Positions 7,723 to 15,393 of a stretch of DNA of 64,000 nucleotides are shown here, one piece after another. The notes under the pieces are model-generated. The model searched no databases, was not told the DNA's origin, and was given only the letters and a program-made list of their open reading frames with translations. The stretch spans positions 885,391-949,390 of the forward strand of contig NZ_QWFZ01000003.1 of NCBI RefSeq assembly GCF_003576315.1, written 5' to 3'. Each line of letters begins with the position of its first letter. Within the stretch, counting starts at the first letter, position 1. Source of the stretch: Henriciella mobilis (GTDB lineage Bacteria; Pseudomonadota; Alphaproteobacteria; Caulobacterales; Hyphomonadaceae). The position numbers and the translations under genes are program-made.

Positions 7723-8274
7723 TCATGAAACATCGACCGCCCGCCATTCCCCCGGCTTCAGTCCGTCCAGCGTCCAGTCGCCGATCGAACAGCGGATGAG
7801 GCGCAGCGTCGGATGCCCGATGGCTGCGGTCATGCGGCGGACCTGGCGGTTCTTGCCCTCGCTGATACTGATCTCCAGCCAGCAATCGGGCACCGACTTG
7901 CGATAGCGGATCGGCGGGTCGCGCTCCCATAGGCCGGGCGGCTCATCGATAAGCGCCACGCGGGCGGGACGGGTGTGTCCGTCCTTGAGGTCGAGACCGG
8001 TGCGGAAGGCCTGTAGCGCGGCTTCGTCGGGAAGGCCCTCGACCTGCGCCCAGTAGGTCTTTTCCATCTTGTGCTTCGGCTCGGCGATCCGGGCCTGCAG
8101 CTTGCCGTCGTCGGTCAGCAGGAGGAGGCCCTCACTGTCCCGGTCGAGACGCCCGGCCGGATAGACGCCGGGCACGTCGATATAGGCTGACAGGGTCGGG
8201 CGGGTGGAGCCCGCCGTGCCCTTGTCGGTAAACTGCGAAAGCACGCCATAGGGCTTGTTGAAGGCGATCAGCAT
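7723..8274 (-). CDS. RluE/RsuA-type rRNA pseudouridine synthase
   Basis: A 183-residue pseudouridine synthase of the RsuA/RluB/E/F family without an S4 domain, the size of RluE. The start FNKPYGVLSQF, the catalytic GRLDRDSEGLLLLTDDG (catalytic Asp at about residue 44) and the late motif EGKNRQVRRMTAAIGHPTLRLIR are all present. By family it modifies a uridine in 23S rRNA, but the exact site is not determined here. It is a single gene on the minus strand, read away from the EF-hand gene's terminator region at 8341-8369. Confidence 0.9.
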   Translation of the reverse strand: MLIAFNKPYGVLSQFTDKGTAGSTRPTLSAYIDVPGVYPAGRLDRDSEGLLLLTDDGKLQARIAEPKHKMEKTYWAQVEGLPDEAALQAFRTGLDLKDGHTRPARVALIDEPPGLWERDPPIRYRKSVPDCWLEISISEGKNRQVRRMTAAIGHPTLRLIRCSIGDWTLDGLKPGEWRAVDVS

Positions 8275-8340
8275 GGGCCGGGTGTGCCTCGGGGCCGCCG
8301 AAGCATCAAGCGTCTTTGCCGTACGCCCTCACCGGCGCAC

Positions 8341-8369
8341 ACAAGAAAGCCCGCCTTTCTGGCGGGCTT
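8341..8369 (-). terminator. Rho-independent terminator of the EF-hand gene
   Basis: A GCCCGCC/GGCGGGC stem (8349-8355 with 8361-8367) and five-base loop lies about 30 bases beyond the stop at 8398. On the minus strand it is followed by TTTCTTGT, giving a short U-rich tail. Confidence 0.75.
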
Positions 8370-8397
8370 CCGGTTGCTTTGCAGCAATCAGCTCATC

Positions 8398-8757
8398 CTA
8401 CGACATGTCAAAGGTCGCGAGGTATTCGCTGAGTTCGATATCGCCATCGGAGTCGGCATCATAGTCAGAGAACTGCTTGGTGCTGTCCTTGGAGCCGTTC
8501 TGCCAGTCGCTCCACTCGGCTTTCGAAATCACACCGTCATTCTCGTCATCAATGGCGAGGAAGACCTGGCTGGCCTTCAGGGCCGTGACCTCGGAATTCA
8601 TCTGCGCCTTCGTCCAGTCCTTCTGGGAGACGTCCATATGGTCGCCCTTCATGTCCATCTCGGCATGGTCATCCTTCTTGTCCATGTGATGGTCGGCAAG
8701 GGCCGGCGCGGCGGCGAATGCGGTCGTTGCGGCAAGTGCGGTCATGATACGTTTCAT
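8398..8757 (-). CDS. Exported EF-hand protein with His/Asp/Met-rich segment
   Basis: A 119-residue protein with a signal peptide (MKRIMTALAATTAFAAAPALA) followed by a His-, Asp- and Met-rich stretch (residues 22-43). Two EF-hand-type loops follow: D-D-E-N-D-G-V-I-S-K-A-E and D-A-D-S-D-G-D-I-E-L-S-E, both with acidic residues at the calcium-binding positions. It is probably a periplasmic calcium-binding protein; the His/Met-rich stretch could also bind a transition metal. GGAAAGGA precedes the ATG and a good terminator follows, so it is its own transcription unit. Confidence 0.85.
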   Translation of the reverse strand: MKRIMTALAATTAFAAAPALADHHMDKKDDHAEMDMKGDHMDVSQKDWTKAQMNSEVTALKASQVFLAIDDENDGVISKAEWSDWQNGSKDSTKQFSDYDADSDGDIELSEYLATFDMS

Positions 8758-8823
8758 GGCTTTCCTTTCCTGTTGTCTGCTTACCCAAACAACGGGAAGG
8801 ACGCCGGGCCGTTCCGAGAAATC

Positions 8824-8843
8824 TCAGGTCCGTCTGGACCTGA
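8824..8843 (-). terminator. Hairpin just after the four-cysteine gene, possible terminator
   Basis: A perfect eight-base stem (TCAGGTCC with GGACCTGA, loop GTCT) begins five bases after the stop at 8849. The downstream U tract is poor (GAGATTTCT), so it may be an attenuating or processing hairpin instead. Confidence 0.45.
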
Positions 8844-8848
8844 AGGTG

Positions 8849-9736
8849 CTATTCGCCCGCCGGGTCACCGCTGAGGAAATCCACCTTCATGTCGGCGCGG
8901 ATCGAGCCCATTGCGATATGAAGCCCCTCCCATTCGCTGCCCCCTGACGGCAGTTTGGAGAACTCGTCGGTATAGTCGAAGGCGGCCTGGGCATAGGCGC
9001 GTGCGCGGACCTCATCACCGGCCTCGCGGGCCGAACGCGCGGCCCGCTCATTCACACGGCCGAGCGCGGCGACAATGTTGGTCGTCTTGTGCGGGCAGGC
9101 GCCCTTGAGCGCCTCCAGCCGCGTCGTCACGAAATCGGCGGCTTCGTAGGGCGAGGTCCAGGCAAAGCCGTCAATCTCAAACTGGACGCTCGAATTATAG
9201 GCCGTCACATAGGGGCAGGCCTCAAGCGTTTCCGTTTCGAAGATCGGGTGTACATGTCCGGCTGCCGCCAGCTTGGCGAGGTCCGGGAAGACTTCCCTCT
9301 TCAGGGCCCCGAAAGCCTGTCCGTAGGGATAGACCGTTTGCGCCGTCCCGTCCGGCAGGGTGACCGTTTCCGCCGACGAGCTCCCAATATGGGCTTCGGC
9401 GGCGATCGCCGTATCATAGGCTTTTGACAGCAACATGAGCTGGTTTTCGGCTTCGGGAACGGACTTGCTGACCATGCCGTAGAAGAGGCTCGCATAGGAC
9501 TGGACCGCGCTGTTTTCGGGGCAGGCTGCAGAAGCGTTCTCCGCAATGTTGAACAATTGCTGGACGTCCGTCAGCTGCCCGGCGAGGACGGCCATCTGGA
9601 CATTGAACATCTGCTGCACGGCATCATCCGGGCAGGCCGGCGGCGTGGCCGCGTCTGCTGTTGTCTCGTCCGCGTGAGCGACGGGCTGCACCAGCCCGCC
9701 AAGCGCCGCCAGCGCAGCAATGATTCCGATCCGCAT
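8849..9736 (-). CDS. Secreted four-cysteine protein, paralogue of the gene at 1988-2938
   Basis: A 295-residue exported protein; signal peptide MRIGIIAALAALGGLVQPVAHA. It shares with the protein encoded at 1988-2938 the pattern mature N-terminus-CPDD-x-x-QQ, CPEN/CPGN, CPYV/CPYA and a fourth cysteine about 50 residues further (CPHK/RCEA), plus a Q-rich helical texture. I do not recognise a family. The helical content and spaced cysteines suggest a disulfide-stabilised periplasmic helical protein. GGAGGA eight bases before the ATG supports the start. It is followed closely by a perfect hairpin. Confidence 0.82.
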   Translation of the reverse strand: MRIGIIAALAALGGLVQPVAHADETTADAATPPACPDDAVQQMFNVQMAVLAGQLTDVQQLFNIAENASAACPENSAVQSYASLFYGMVSKSVPEAENQLMLLSKAYDTAIAAEAHIGSSSAETVTLPDGTAQTVYPYGQAFGALKREVFPDLAKLAAAGHVHPIFETETLEACPYVTAYNSSVQFEIDGFAWTSPYEAADFVTTRLEALKGACPHKTTNIVAALGRVNERAARSAREAGDEVRARAYAQAAFDYTDEFSKLPSGGSEWEGLHIAMGSIRADMKVDFLSGDPAGE

Positions 9737-9799
9737 AGAATGCGTCCTCCACCTGAATCCGGCGAGTTTAGTCAGCCGCCAGGCCGACGCGCAAGCCGG

Positions 9800-10321
9800 T
9801 CAGGCCTCGAACTGGCGGTTGATTGCCCGCGCCCGCGCTTTCACCGACGCGGCAGGATCGGTCAGCGCAGCCTCAAGCGCCGCGCGCGCTTCTGGCATGG
9901 CATTCTCCCTCTGGCGCGCCACCTGGCAGGTCGCATCGAGCGCCCAGGCGCGCAGGAATGGCCGTTGATGGCTGCGCAGGGGCCGCAGCCAGGCGATGAG
10001 CGTGGTCGCATAGTTGGGCGGGATGTCGAGAAACCGGATGGACTGGCAGACATGCAGCTGCGCGCCCCAGGCCGTGACCGCGACAAGGGTCTCGATCAAC
10101 TTGCCGGTCTGCGCCGGTGAGAGTGTCTTTCCCTGCTCAAGGTGATGCTTGATGAGCCAGGTTGCGGCCGCCGAGACATTGTCCGTTGCGTCCGCGGCCA
10201 GCACGATCAGTGTGTCGGCATAGTCGTCTCGATGGCCAAACTGCGTACTGACGCGCTCCAGCGCGCTCGCGGCGAGCGGCTGGCCGGTGTCGATCGCCTC
10301 CCTGATCGGCCCTCTTAACAT
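9800..10321 (-). CDS. HEAT-repeat-like hypothetical protein
   Basis: A 173-residue, mostly helical protein. Segments such as DNVSAAATWLIKHHLEQG, IAWLRPLRSHQRPFLRAWALDATCQVA and ARAALEAALTDPAASVKARARAINRQ look like HEAT repeats (the last has the D-P-x-x-x-V-K-A-R-A pattern). It has no signal peptide, so it is cytoplasmic and probably a scaffold. The ATG at 10321 has GAGG six bases upstream; an upstream in-frame start at 10393 has no such site. Function unknown. Confidence 0.72.
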   Translation of the reverse strand: MLRGPIREAIDTGQPLAASALERVSTQFGHRDDYADTLIVLAADATDNVSAAATWLIKHHLEQGKTLSPAQTGKLIETLVAVTAWGAQLHVCQSIRFLDIPPNYATTLIAWLRPLRSHQRPFLRAWALDATCQVARQRENAMPEARAALEAALTDPAASVKARARAINRQFEA

Positions 10322-10470
10322 CGTGCCTCGTTTCCCGGATTCTGATGTCCGTCCTTGGTGGAAAGTAGATAGGCCGCGCCGCGCGAAGTCCACCCTGGCG
10401 CTTGTGATTTGAATTGACGGCGCGCTGCGAAGCCGGTGAAGCTCTACGGCAATAAAGGGAGGACTGATCC

Positions 10471-10863
10471 ATGACCGCGATTGAAGCCGCCGTACTCTAC
10501 ACGGCGCTCTGCCTGCTCCTGATGCTGGCGCTGAAAATGAATGTCGGGCGCGTGCGCGCGAAAGAGAAAGTGATGTTCGGCGATGGCGGCAAGGAGCCTG
10601 TCCAGCGCGCCCAGCGTGTGCAGGGTAATGCCGTCGAAGACGTGCCGGTGACGCTCGTTGGGCTTGTCGGGCTTGCCCTGCTCAGCGCACCGGTCTGGCT
10701 GGTGCATGCGCTCGGCGCAACGCTATTCCTCGCGCGGGTGCTGCATGCCGTCGGCCTTGGCGGCTCGTCCGGCGGATCGCCCGGGCGTATGTGGGGCACG
10801 CTCCTGTCGCTCGTCGTGATGCTCGCGACCGTTATCGCCTGCCTGTGGTATGTGGTGGTCTAG
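10471..10863 (+). CDS. MAPEG family membrane protein
   Basis: A 130-residue integral membrane protein with four predicted transmembrane helices. The motif QRVQGNAVEDVPVTL (about residues 49-63) carries the Arg, Asn and Glu that bind glutathione in the MAPEG family (membrane-associated proteins in eicosanoid and glutathione metabolism). A glutathione transferase or peroxidase activity is possible but not shown. GGGAGG precedes the ATG by eight bases. It converges on the ArsC-like gene, with one base between the stops. Confidence 0.87.
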   Translation: MTAIEAAVLYTALCLLLMLALKMNVGRVRAKEKVMFGDGGKEPVQRAQRVQGNAVEDVPVTLVGLVGLALLSAPVWLVHALGATLFLARVLHAVGLGGSSGGSPGRMWGTLLSLVVMLATVIACLWYVVV

Positions 10864-10864
10864 C

Positions 10865-11209
10865 TCAGAAGACCGCCTGCACATCCTTGGTCCAGCCGAC
10901 ATGAACATCGGCGCCTGTCTCGATGACGGGGCGCTTGATCAGTGTCGGATTGGCGATCAGCAGCTTTTCGGCCTTGCCCTGTTCGACGGCGGCCTTCTCG
11001 GCCTCCGACAGGCCCCGCCAGGTCGTCGAGCGTTTGTTGACCAGCGCGTCCGGGCCGACGGCCTTCAGCCATTGCGGGACCTTCGAGGCGAGGTCGGTAT
11101 CGGCGCGGATATCGACCATCGCCACATCATGGCCGGCCTTGTCGAGTTCGCTCATCGCCTTCTTGCAGGTGTCGCAGTTCTTCAGGCCGTAAAGCGTCAG
11201 GTTTGCCAT
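10865..11209 (-). CDS. ArsC/Spx-family (YffB-like) protein
   Basis: A 114-residue thioredoxin-fold protein of the ArsC/Spx/YffB group. The N-terminal strand-loop reads LYGLKNCDTCKKA with CxxC at about residues 10-13, followed by a DIRADT strand, and NPTLIKRPVIE near residue 92, the standard cis-Pro region. YffB-type members are glutathione-dependent reductases of unknown substrate, and the family also contains arsenate reductases; no ars genes are nearby. The start at 11209 has GAGGAG eight bases upstream, in preference to an upstream ATG at 11251. Confidence 0.86.
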   Translation of the reverse strand: MANLTLYGLKNCDTCKKAMSELDKAGHDVAMVDIRADTDLASKVPQWLKAVGPDALVNKRSTTWRGLSEAEKAAVEQGKAEKLLIANPTLIKRPVIETGADVHVGWTKDVQAVF

Positions 11210-11372
11210 TGCGCGCTCCTCATCTCGTGTTCCGGATATCTGACGGGGCATATCGGGTCATTTGCCGGTCTTGCCAAGCGTCAGCGCGGAACGCGTCGGC
11301 GCCTTGCGGGTTAACCATGGCAAGGAAGCCGGCCGCTCAAGGCAGCCGGCCAGACCAAGGGAACATCACGCC

Positions 11373-11585
11373 ATGGGCAAATTTCTGTACGGACTTATCG
11401 TCCTTTTCGCTTCCGTCTTTCTCGTCTTGCTGATCTTCTTCCGGATCACCGAAGGCTCCTTTGCCGAAGCCGGGGCCCGCATGGACCGGATCATGGGTGT
11501 AGCGGCCGAGGAGACCAGCCAGGCTGCCGAGGAGATGGCTCGTGAGACCGACGAGGCCATCCGCGACCTGAACGATGGCGACTAG
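11373..11585 (+). CDS. Small single-pass membrane protein
   Basis: A 70-residue protein: one transmembrane helix at residues 5-23 (LYGLIVLFASVFLVLLIFF) followed by an amphipathic, Ala/Glu/Met-rich helical tail. The tail looks like a coiled coil and probably faces the cytoplasm or periplasm as an oligomerisation module. AAGGGA precedes the ATG by ten bases. The frame is open further upstream, but the membrane anchor begins at this ATG. It converges with, and overlaps by four bases, the XRE regulator gene. Function unknown. Confidence 0.66.
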   Translation: MGKFLYGLIVLFASVFLVLLIFFRITEGSFAEAGARMDRIMGVAAEETSQAAEEMARETDEAIRDLNDGD

Positions 11586-11794
11586 TCTCTCAGGCTGAAC
11601 AGGTCCTCGACCCGGCAGCCGAGGGCGCGCGCCAGTTTGAGGGCGAGCACGGTTGTCGGGACAAAGACGCCATTTTCGATCGTGTTGATCGTCTTGCGGC
11701 TGACTGAAACCTTTGCGGCAAGATCTGCCTGGGTGAGGCCGGCGGCCTGACGGTAATCCTTCAGCGACGTGGCAAGGTCTGGATGGTCAGGCAC
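11582..11794 (-). CDS. XRE-family transcriptional regulator (Cro/CI-like)
   Basis: A 70-residue protein consisting of one HTH_XRE domain: LKDYRQAAGLTQADLAAKVSVSRKTINTIENGVFVPTTVLALKLARALGCRVEDLF, with the canonical GLTQADLA and SRKTINTIENG recognition helix. I chose the GTG start at 11794 because GGAGG lies six bases upstream and it overlaps the stop of the partner membrane gene by a few bases, a coupling typical of this pair. Small XRE proteins of this type usually repress their own operon. Two palindromes upstream of the operon (12234-12253, 12271-12286) are probable operators. Confidence 0.88.
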   Translation of the reverse strand: MPDHPDLATSLKDYRQAAGLTQADLAAKVSVSRKTINTIENGVFVPTTVLALKLARALGCRVEDLFSLRD

Positions 11795-12227
11795 CCTTTC
11801 CCTCCAGCCAGGCAAAAGTGAACATCGGCGTCACGATGCCTGCGGTCAGCAGGACGGTCACTGTGTCCTTCGCGTTGAGTTCTGTCATCCGCGAGAGGAG
11901 AAAGAACGTCACCGTCAGCAGGATCAGTACGCTGTATGCAATCGAGAAGGACGTCTTGCGGTTCTGCTCGACAAGTTCGTCCTCAAGCGCGGCTTTCGAC
12001 GCAGGATCGAGCTTGGAGCGGGCAAAGGAGAACGTAAAAAACAAGAGCCCGGCGACCCAGACCAGACCGGCCGCCGCGCCAAGCAGCGCCATCCAGCCAT
12101 GACCGTCTGCGGCATAGGCTTCCGCAACCTCAAGATCGGCCAGCGTCCAGATGGCAAAAGACAGCCCCAGCAGGATGAGCAGCCAGCGCCGGCGGACCGA
12201 GAGTTTTTCCGTGTTTGTCATGAGCAT
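11787..12227 (-). CDS. Four-helix membrane protein paired with the XRE regulator
   Basis: A 146-residue membrane protein with four hydrophobic segments (about 14-32, 45-67, 95-112, 121-140) separated by a charged cytoplasmic loop (ARSKLDPASKAALEDELVEQNRK). Such proteins are often found directly upstream of small XRE regulators in Proteobacteria, where they are annotated only as hypothetical. Two starts are possible, at 12227 and 12221; AGAGG precedes the first. It overlaps the regulator's GTG start. Function unknown; it may sense a membrane or drug signal. Confidence 0.78.
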   Translation of the reverse strand: MLMTNTEKLSVRRRWLLILLGLSFAIWTLADLEVAEAYAADGHGWMALLGAAAGLVWVAGLLFFTFSFARSKLDPASKAALEDELVEQNRKTSFSIAYSVLILLTVTFFLLSRMTELNAKDTVTVLLTAGIVTPMFTFAWLEGKGA

Positions 12228-12233
12228 GCCTCT

Positions 12234-12253
12234 GTGTAACCTTCGCGTTACAC
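12234..12253. promoter_or_regulatory. Palindromic operator 1 for the XRE pair
   Basis: A perfect inverted repeat, GTGTAAC-N6-GTTACAC, lies directly upstream of the membrane protein start. A -10-like sequence for minus-strand transcription overlaps it. The 35-bp centre spacing to the second palindrome is about 3.3 helical turns. Confidence 0.78.
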
Positions 12254-12270
12254 AATGGGCGCTTCTGAAA

Positions 12271-12286
12271 GTAACGTCAAGGTTAC
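12271..12286. promoter_or_regulatory. Palindromic operator 2 for the XRE pair, overlapping a -35 box
   Basis: GTAAC-N6-GTTAC has the same core and spacing as the palindrome at 12234. On the minus strand TTGACG (12274-12279) sits inside it, 17 bases before a -10-like CATTGT. Confidence 0.72.
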
Positions 12287-12295
12287 ATTCTGCAA

Positions 12296-12532
12296 TTAGT
12301 TTTCATCGACATAGACCTCGCCATTGAGGTCATCGAGCTTGGTCTGGAGATGCGCGCGGACATCCTCGACCGCCTGGTTGTAGACGGTGGGGCCAAGCGT
12401 CTTGAGCATCCGGTCGAGGATTTCACCTGCCCGGAAATCGCTGAGGGTTTCGTCGAATTCTGTCGAGAACAGCGTCTGCAGATGGCCGATCAGCGCGTCG
12501 CGGCGTTCGTCACTGAGCTGGATCTGCTTCAT
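12296..12532 (-). CDS. DUF2164 family protein
   Basis: A 78-residue protein of the DUF2164 family, recognised by the combination FDETLSDFRAGEILDRMLKTLGPTVYNQAVEDVRAHLQTKLDDLNGEVY. The family is small, cytoplasmic and of unknown function. Its ATG overlaps the stop of the upstream phosphodiester glycosidase gene by four bases (ATGA), so the two are probably co-transcribed. A plausible promoter for the XRE pair lies just beyond its stop. Confidence 0.87.
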   Translation of the reverse strand: MKQIQLSDERRDALIGHLQTLFSTEFDETLSDFRAGEILDRMLKTLGPTVYNQAVEDVRAHLQTKLDDLNGEVYVDEN

Positions 12533-13299
12533 TCCACCACCCCGACAATCGGACCCATATCGAGCCCGGGCTCGTTTCGTCCGATCATCGGAGCATAGAG
12601 GCGCGAGACCTGCCCGTCGAGGAAGAGGGCGTTCGGCGCATCCAGCCTGTCGCGGAACAGGCTCGCAAATTCGTGGAAGGTGACCGCGCCGTCCGAAATC
12701 GCGAAATACACCGTCTCGCCATCCTCGCTCACGCCGACGCCATTGCGCCGCTTGCGGGATGTGCCGTCGGCATTGATCGAGGGGTGGATATCGCCGTCGA
12801 TGACCAGCATCGGGCCGGACTGGGTCGCATAGTCGGGGTCGATTCCTGCCGCGAGATAGGCCTCCGATACGCTGACGCCCGCCTTGCCCTCATCGATCCA
12901 GAACACGCCGTTCGGCTTCATGTGGAAATTGCCGGGCCCGTCATTCGTATTGACCGTGGCGGTGTCGCCGGAGCCGGTACGCAGGTATCCGACCGGGCGG
13001 CGGTCATCATGATACATGCCGCCATTCATCGCGAAGACGAGCGTGCCGCCATCGGCTTCGACGGCCTCGGCCAGGGCGTCGAACTGCAGGTAGGGCACGC
13101 CGTCATCGCCGGTATAGAAAAGGCGGATATCCTCGCGCGCCGCGTCAAAACTGCACACGACATAGGGGTTCGATCTGTAGGTCAGCTCGCGGCAATGGTC
13201 GCCGGCCTCATTGCGGACCGGCAGGTCACAAGCCGACAGGCCCGCCGCCAGCAAACCGGCGCCAACCGCTCCCAGCCAGCCTGTCATCGGTTTGCGCAA
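12529..13299 (-). CDS. Phosphodiester glycosidase family (DUF2233/NAGPA-like) lipoprotein
   Basis: A 256-residue protein of the phosphodiester glycosidase family. It has FAMNGGMYHDDRRPVGYL (about residues 88-105), NGVGVSEDGETVYFAISDG, and LFLDGQVSRLYAP. It begins with an N-terminal lipobox L-S-A-C (residues 21-24), so it is membrane-anchored. The start is TTG at 13299: GGAAAGG lies eight bases upstream, and it supplies the basic residues of the signal. An in-frame ATG at 13287 is the alternative. It shares a four-base overlap with the DUF2164 gene. Substrate unknown. Confidence 0.87.
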   Translation of the reverse strand: MRKPMTGWLGAVGAGLLAAGLSACDLPVRNEAGDHCRELTYRSNPYVVCSFDAAREDIRLFYTGDDGVPYLQFDALAEAVEADGGTLVFAMNGGMYHDDRRPVGYLRTGSGDTATVNTNDGPGNFHMKPNGVFWIDEGKAGVSVSEAYLAAGIDPDYATQSGPMLVIDGDIHPSINADGTSRKRRNGVGVSEDGETVYFAISDGAVTFHEFASLFRDRLDAPNALFLDGQVSRLYAPMIGRNEPGLDMGPIVGVVE

Positions 13300-13421
13300 A
13301 TCTGCCGCCTTTCCTGAGGGATCAACGCCCTCGAAACGATTCCGATCCCTCTGAAATGGAAGGGTTCGCCTGATCGATCAACTGCCCGGAAACTGTGGCA
13401 TTCCCGAGGCTTCGGCTGCGA

Positions 13422-15302
13422 TCAGGCCGAGGCCTCGGCTTCATAGGCCTCATTGGCTTCGAGCCATGCCTGCTCGGCCGCATTGAGCGCGTCCGCGAGC
13501 CTGTCGCGTTCACTGCCGAGCGACTGCGCTTCAGCCGGATCGCGGTCATACAGCGTCGGATCGGCGAGCTTCTTGTCCAGTGCCGCGAGCTTGCCCTGCA
13601 GGGTGTCCATCTCGCGCTCTGCGGCTGAAATCCGCTTGCGGATGTCGGCTGTGGCGCGGCGGATCTCGGTTTCCGAGCGTTTTGGCGCTGGAGGCGGCGG
13701 CGGAAGCAGGGCCGGCGCGCCACCGCCCTCGCGGGACTTGTCGGCTGCCAGCACCAGCGCACGATAGTCCGACAGGTCGCCATCATAGGGCGCCGCCCGC
13801 CCCTGATTGACCAGCCACAACCGCTCAGCGGTTGCCTCGGCCAGATAGACATCGTGGGTAATCAGCAGCACTGCGCCCTGATACTCGTTCAGCGCGAGGA
13901 TCAGCGCCTCGCGCGAGTCGATATCGAGGTGGCTCGTCGGCTCGTCGAGGATCAGGATATGCGGGGTCTTCAACGCCGTCAGGCCGAGCAGCAGGCGGAC
14001 CTTCTCCCCGCCCGACAGCTTCTCGACCTTTGTTTCCGCCTTGTCGCGGTTGAAGCCGATCTGGGCGACAATGGAGCGCAGCTGGCCCTCGGTTGCGTTC
14101 GGGCGCATGCGCCGGACATGATCGATGGCGTTCTGGCCGGCCGACAGCTCATCGAGCTGGTCCTGGCTGAAATAGCCGATTTCCACCTTGGGCGCGGCCA
14201 CGCGGTTGCCGTCCAGCAGCTTTAGCCGGCCGGCAATCGCCTTCACCAGCGTCGACTTGCCCTGGCCGTTGGCCCCGACAATCGCGATCCGGTCGTCATT
14301 GTCGACGCGCAGGTTCACGCCGCGCAGCACCGGCTGTCCGGGCGTGTAACCAAGATCGGCATCGTCCAGCACGAAGAGCGGCGAAGCCAGCTTCTCAGGG
14401 TCCGGGAAGTTGAAGGGATGGGTGCGTTCCTCAAGCGGGATGACGATATCCTGCATCCGCTCCAGCATCTTGATGCGCGACTGGGCCTGCGTCGCCTTCG
14501 AGGCCTTGGCGCGGAAGCGGTCGACAAAGCTTTGCAGATGAGCGCGCTGCTTGTCCTGCTTGGCCTTCTGGGCCTGCGCCAGGGCGAGCTGCTCGGCGCG
14601 TTTCTTCTGCCAGCTGTCATAATTGCCGGCATGGACGGTCAGCTTCAGGTGCTCCAGCGCGAGGATATGCGTGACCGCATTGTTGAGCAGTTCCCGGTCG
14701 TGGCTGACCAGCAGCACGGTATGCGGATAGCGCTTCAGATAGCTTTCCAGCCAGGCGGCGCCTTCCAGGTCGAGATAGTTGGTCGGCTCGTCGAGCAGCA
14801 GCAGGTCCGGCTCGGCAAAGAGCACGCCGGCGAGGGCCGCGCGCATCCGCCAGCCCCCGGAAAATTCCCTGCAGGCGCGGCCAAGGTCGGCCTGCGAAAA
14901 GCCGAGGCCGGTGAGGATCGAAGCGGCCCGCGCTTCGCCCGACCAGGCGTCGGTGGCCGTCAGGCGCTCATGCACTTCGGCAAGCTTCATCGGATCGGTT
15001 TCGGTCTCGGCAGCCTGCATCAGGGCGTGGCGTTCGGTGTCGGCCTGAAGCGTCTCGTCAAGCAGGGTGCGGTCCGAGGCCTCGACTTCCTGTGCCACCC
15101 AGCCGAGCTTGGCGGCCTTGCCGATCCGGATGGCGGCGTCGGCATCCTCGTCGGCCTCGCGGATGAGGCGCAGCAGGGTCGATTTGCCGGTCCCGTTGCG
15201 CCCGATCAGGCCCACCTTCCAGCCAGCCGCCAGCGTTGCCGAGGCGCCATCGAGCAGCATCCGGCCCTGGATCCGGTAGGTGAGGTTGTCGATCGTAAGC
15301 AT
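13422..15302 (-). CDS. ABC-F family ATPase
   Basis: A 626-residue ABC-F protein with two ATPase cassettes: Walker A GRNGTGKST and GANGQGKST, signatures SGGWR and SGGEK, and Walker B LLLLDEPTNYLDL and ILILDEPTSHLDI. An interdomain linker of charged helices (about residues 230-310) lies between them. The C-terminus carries a proline-rich stretch (LPPPPPAPK) and a coiled coil, like YheS-type members. ABC-F proteins act on the ribosome rather than as exporters. Apparently monocistronic, about 120 bases downstream lies the phosphodiester glycosidase gene. Confidence 0.93.
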   Translation of the reverse strand: MLTIDNLTYRIQGRMLLDGASATLAAGWKVGLIGRNGTGKSTLLRLIREADEDADAAIRIGKAAKLGWVAQEVEASDRTLLDETLQADTERHALMQAAETETDPMKLAEVHERLTATDAWSGEARAASILTGLGFSQADLGRACREFSGGWRMRAALAGVLFAEPDLLLLDEPTNYLDLEGAAWLESYLKRYPHTVLLVSHDRELLNNAVTHILALEHLKLTVHAGNYDSWQKKRAEQLALAQAQKAKQDKQRAHLQSFVDRFRAKASKATQAQSRIKMLERMQDIVIPLEERTHPFNFPDPEKLASPLFVLDDADLGYTPGQPVLRGVNLRVDNDDRIAIVGANGQGKSTLVKAIAGRLKLLDGNRVAAPKVEIGYFSQDQLDELSAGQNAIDHVRRMRPNATEGQLRSIVAQIGFNRDKAETKVEKLSGGEKVRLLLGLTALKTPHILILDEPTSHLDIDSREALILALNEYQGAVLLITHDVYLAEATAERLWLVNQGRAAPYDGDLSDYRALVLAADKSREGGGAPALLPPPPPAPKRSETEIRRATADIRKRISAAEREMDTLQGKLAALDKKLADPTLYDRDPAEAQSLGSERDRLADALNAAEQAWLEANEAYEAEASA

Positions 15303-15393
15303 GATGGGGCCTGCTAAGGCTTCAGCGGGGCGGCTTCAAGAGCGAAGGCGAGTGACGGATTGAGGCCGAAGGGCGCTCCCCCGGTAAACGGCC

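Noticed and set aside
14418..15317. 299-codon plus-strand frame
   Set aside because: Antisense to the ABC-F gene, no protein features.
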